A stretch of 14,842 nucleotides of DNA from Bacteroidia bacterium (GTDB lineage Bacteria > Bacteroidota > Bacteroidia > Bacteroidales > Prolixibacteraceae), in the NCBI GenBank assembly GCA_025358395.1, contig JANYJT010000177.1:1-14842 (forward strand). Direction: 5' to 3'. Position numbers and translations under genes: made by a program. This document shows, piece after piece, positions 14,333-14,842 of the stretch. The notes below the pieces were generated by a model. The model was not told the origin of the DNA, searched no databases, and saw only the letters and a list, made by a program, of their open reading frames with translations. Position 1 is the first letter of the stretch; every line of letters starts with the position of its first letter.

Positions 14333-14842
14333 ATGGCCCAGAAACCCTCTATTCCAAAAGGTACCCGCGATTTTTCACCCATTGAAATGGCCAGAAGAAA
14401 CTACATCTTTGATGCTGTCAAGTCGGTATTCAAACTGTATGGTTTTGAGCAGATTGAAACTCCTGCCATGGAAAATCTCTCTACCTTAACCGGAAAATAT
14501 GGAGAAGAGGGAGATAAGCTGCTGTTCAAAATTCTTAATTCGGGCGACTTCCTGGCCAAAGCCAATGAAAATGACCTATCGGCAAAAAATAGCCGGAAAA
14601 CTACCTTTCAAATTTCAGAAAAAGGACTTCGTTATGATTTGACTGTTCCCTTTGCCCGATATGTCGTTCAGTACCAAAGCGAAATTAATTTTCCTTTCCG
14701 TAGATATCAGATTCAACCGGTCTGGCGTGCCGACCGGCCTCAAAAAGGAAGGTACCGCGAATTCTACCAGTGTGATGTAGACATTATCGGTTCAGACTCA
14801 CTTTTAAATGAATATGAACTGATACAAATTATCGACAAGATT
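14333..14842 (+). CDS. hisS: Histidyl-tRNA synthetase, N-terminal part (runs off window)
   Basis: The first 170 residues of a class II aminoacyl-tRNA synthetase are present, starting [24 protein letters not shown] is the conserved HisRS entry motif. Further family marks are [13 protein letters not shown] (55-67), [16 protein letters not shown] (97-112) and class II motif 2 at about 125-144 with the [17 protein letters not shown] signature, followed by QCDVDIIG. The enzyme charges tRNA-His in the cytoplasm using ATP. The insert between GEEG and the LRYDLTVP block (about 68-96, with [20 protein letters not shown]) is longer than in E. coli HisRS, as I recall is common in Bacteroidota. The frame is open to the last base, so the gene is truncated only by the window edge. 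Confidence 0.96.
   Translation, partial: MAQKPSIPKGTRDFSPIEMARRNYIFDAVKSVFKLYGFEQIETPAMENLSTLTGKYGEEGDKLLFKILNSGDFLAKANENDLSAKNSRKTTFQISEKGLRYDLTVPFARYVVQYQSEINFPFRRYQIQPVWRADRPQKGRYREFYQCDVDIIGSDSLLNEYELIQIIDKI

Noticed and set aside
14289..14489. Plus-strand 66-codon frame at the start of hisS.
   Set aside because: It is out of frame with the clear HisRS sequence beginning at 14333 and shows no protein-like motif.

Overview
The window looks like chromosomal DNA of a Bacteroidota (Bacteroidetes) bacterium. The evidence is: an AT-rich genome with almost no Shine-Dalgarno sequences; several upstream regions carrying the Bacteroidetes sigma-factor -7 element TAnnTTTG; a roughly 1100-residue Oar-like TonB-dependent receptor with an N-terminal carboxypeptidase-regulatory-like domain; a repeat-rich lipoprotein; and a tail that resembles a DUF5777-type beta-barrel. 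No order or genus can be fixed from the sequence. I see no insertion sequence, integrase, CRISPR array, tRNA or rRNA.

Region 1 (1-6403) is a respiratory electron-transfer locus. It opens with the 3' end of a probable outer-membrane barrel gene and its own terminator. A tight same-strand series follows: a membrane-anchored seven-heme cytochrome c; a four-helix di-heme cytochrome b; a Tat-exported iron-sulfur protein with 15 cluster cysteines; a ten-helix NrfD/HybB/ActC-type quinone-interacting membrane protein; and an unrecognised exported protein with a C-terminal membrane anchor whose start overlaps the NrfD gene by 11 bases. Two nearly identical monoheme cytochromes c come next, each with its own terminator. 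The set has the parts of an Hmc/Tmc/Qrc/ACIII-style quinone-cytochrome c oxidoreductase, but no molybdopterin, hydrogenase or other recognisable catalytic subunit is visible. It may be a stand-alone membrane electron conduit linking the quinone pool to periplasmic cytochromes. The first iron-sulfur motif lacks one canonical cysteine.

Region 2 (6355-10544) is mostly housekeeping. It holds an orphan 110-residue protein on the minus strand with a strong Shine-Dalgarno, exceptional here; ilvE (branched-chain aminotransferase, plus strand); a lipoprotein built of about 14 L-domain/LRR-like repeats (minus strand); and nadA (quinolinate synthase, minus strand). Convergent pairs share long bidirectional hairpin terminators, and one of these contains the stop codon of the lipoprotein gene.

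Region 3 (10545-14842) starts with a 356-base AT-rich divergent intergenic region. It is followed by the Oar-like TonB-dependent receptor with its terminator, and then by the 5' part of hisS (histidyl-tRNA synthetase), which runs off the end of the window.
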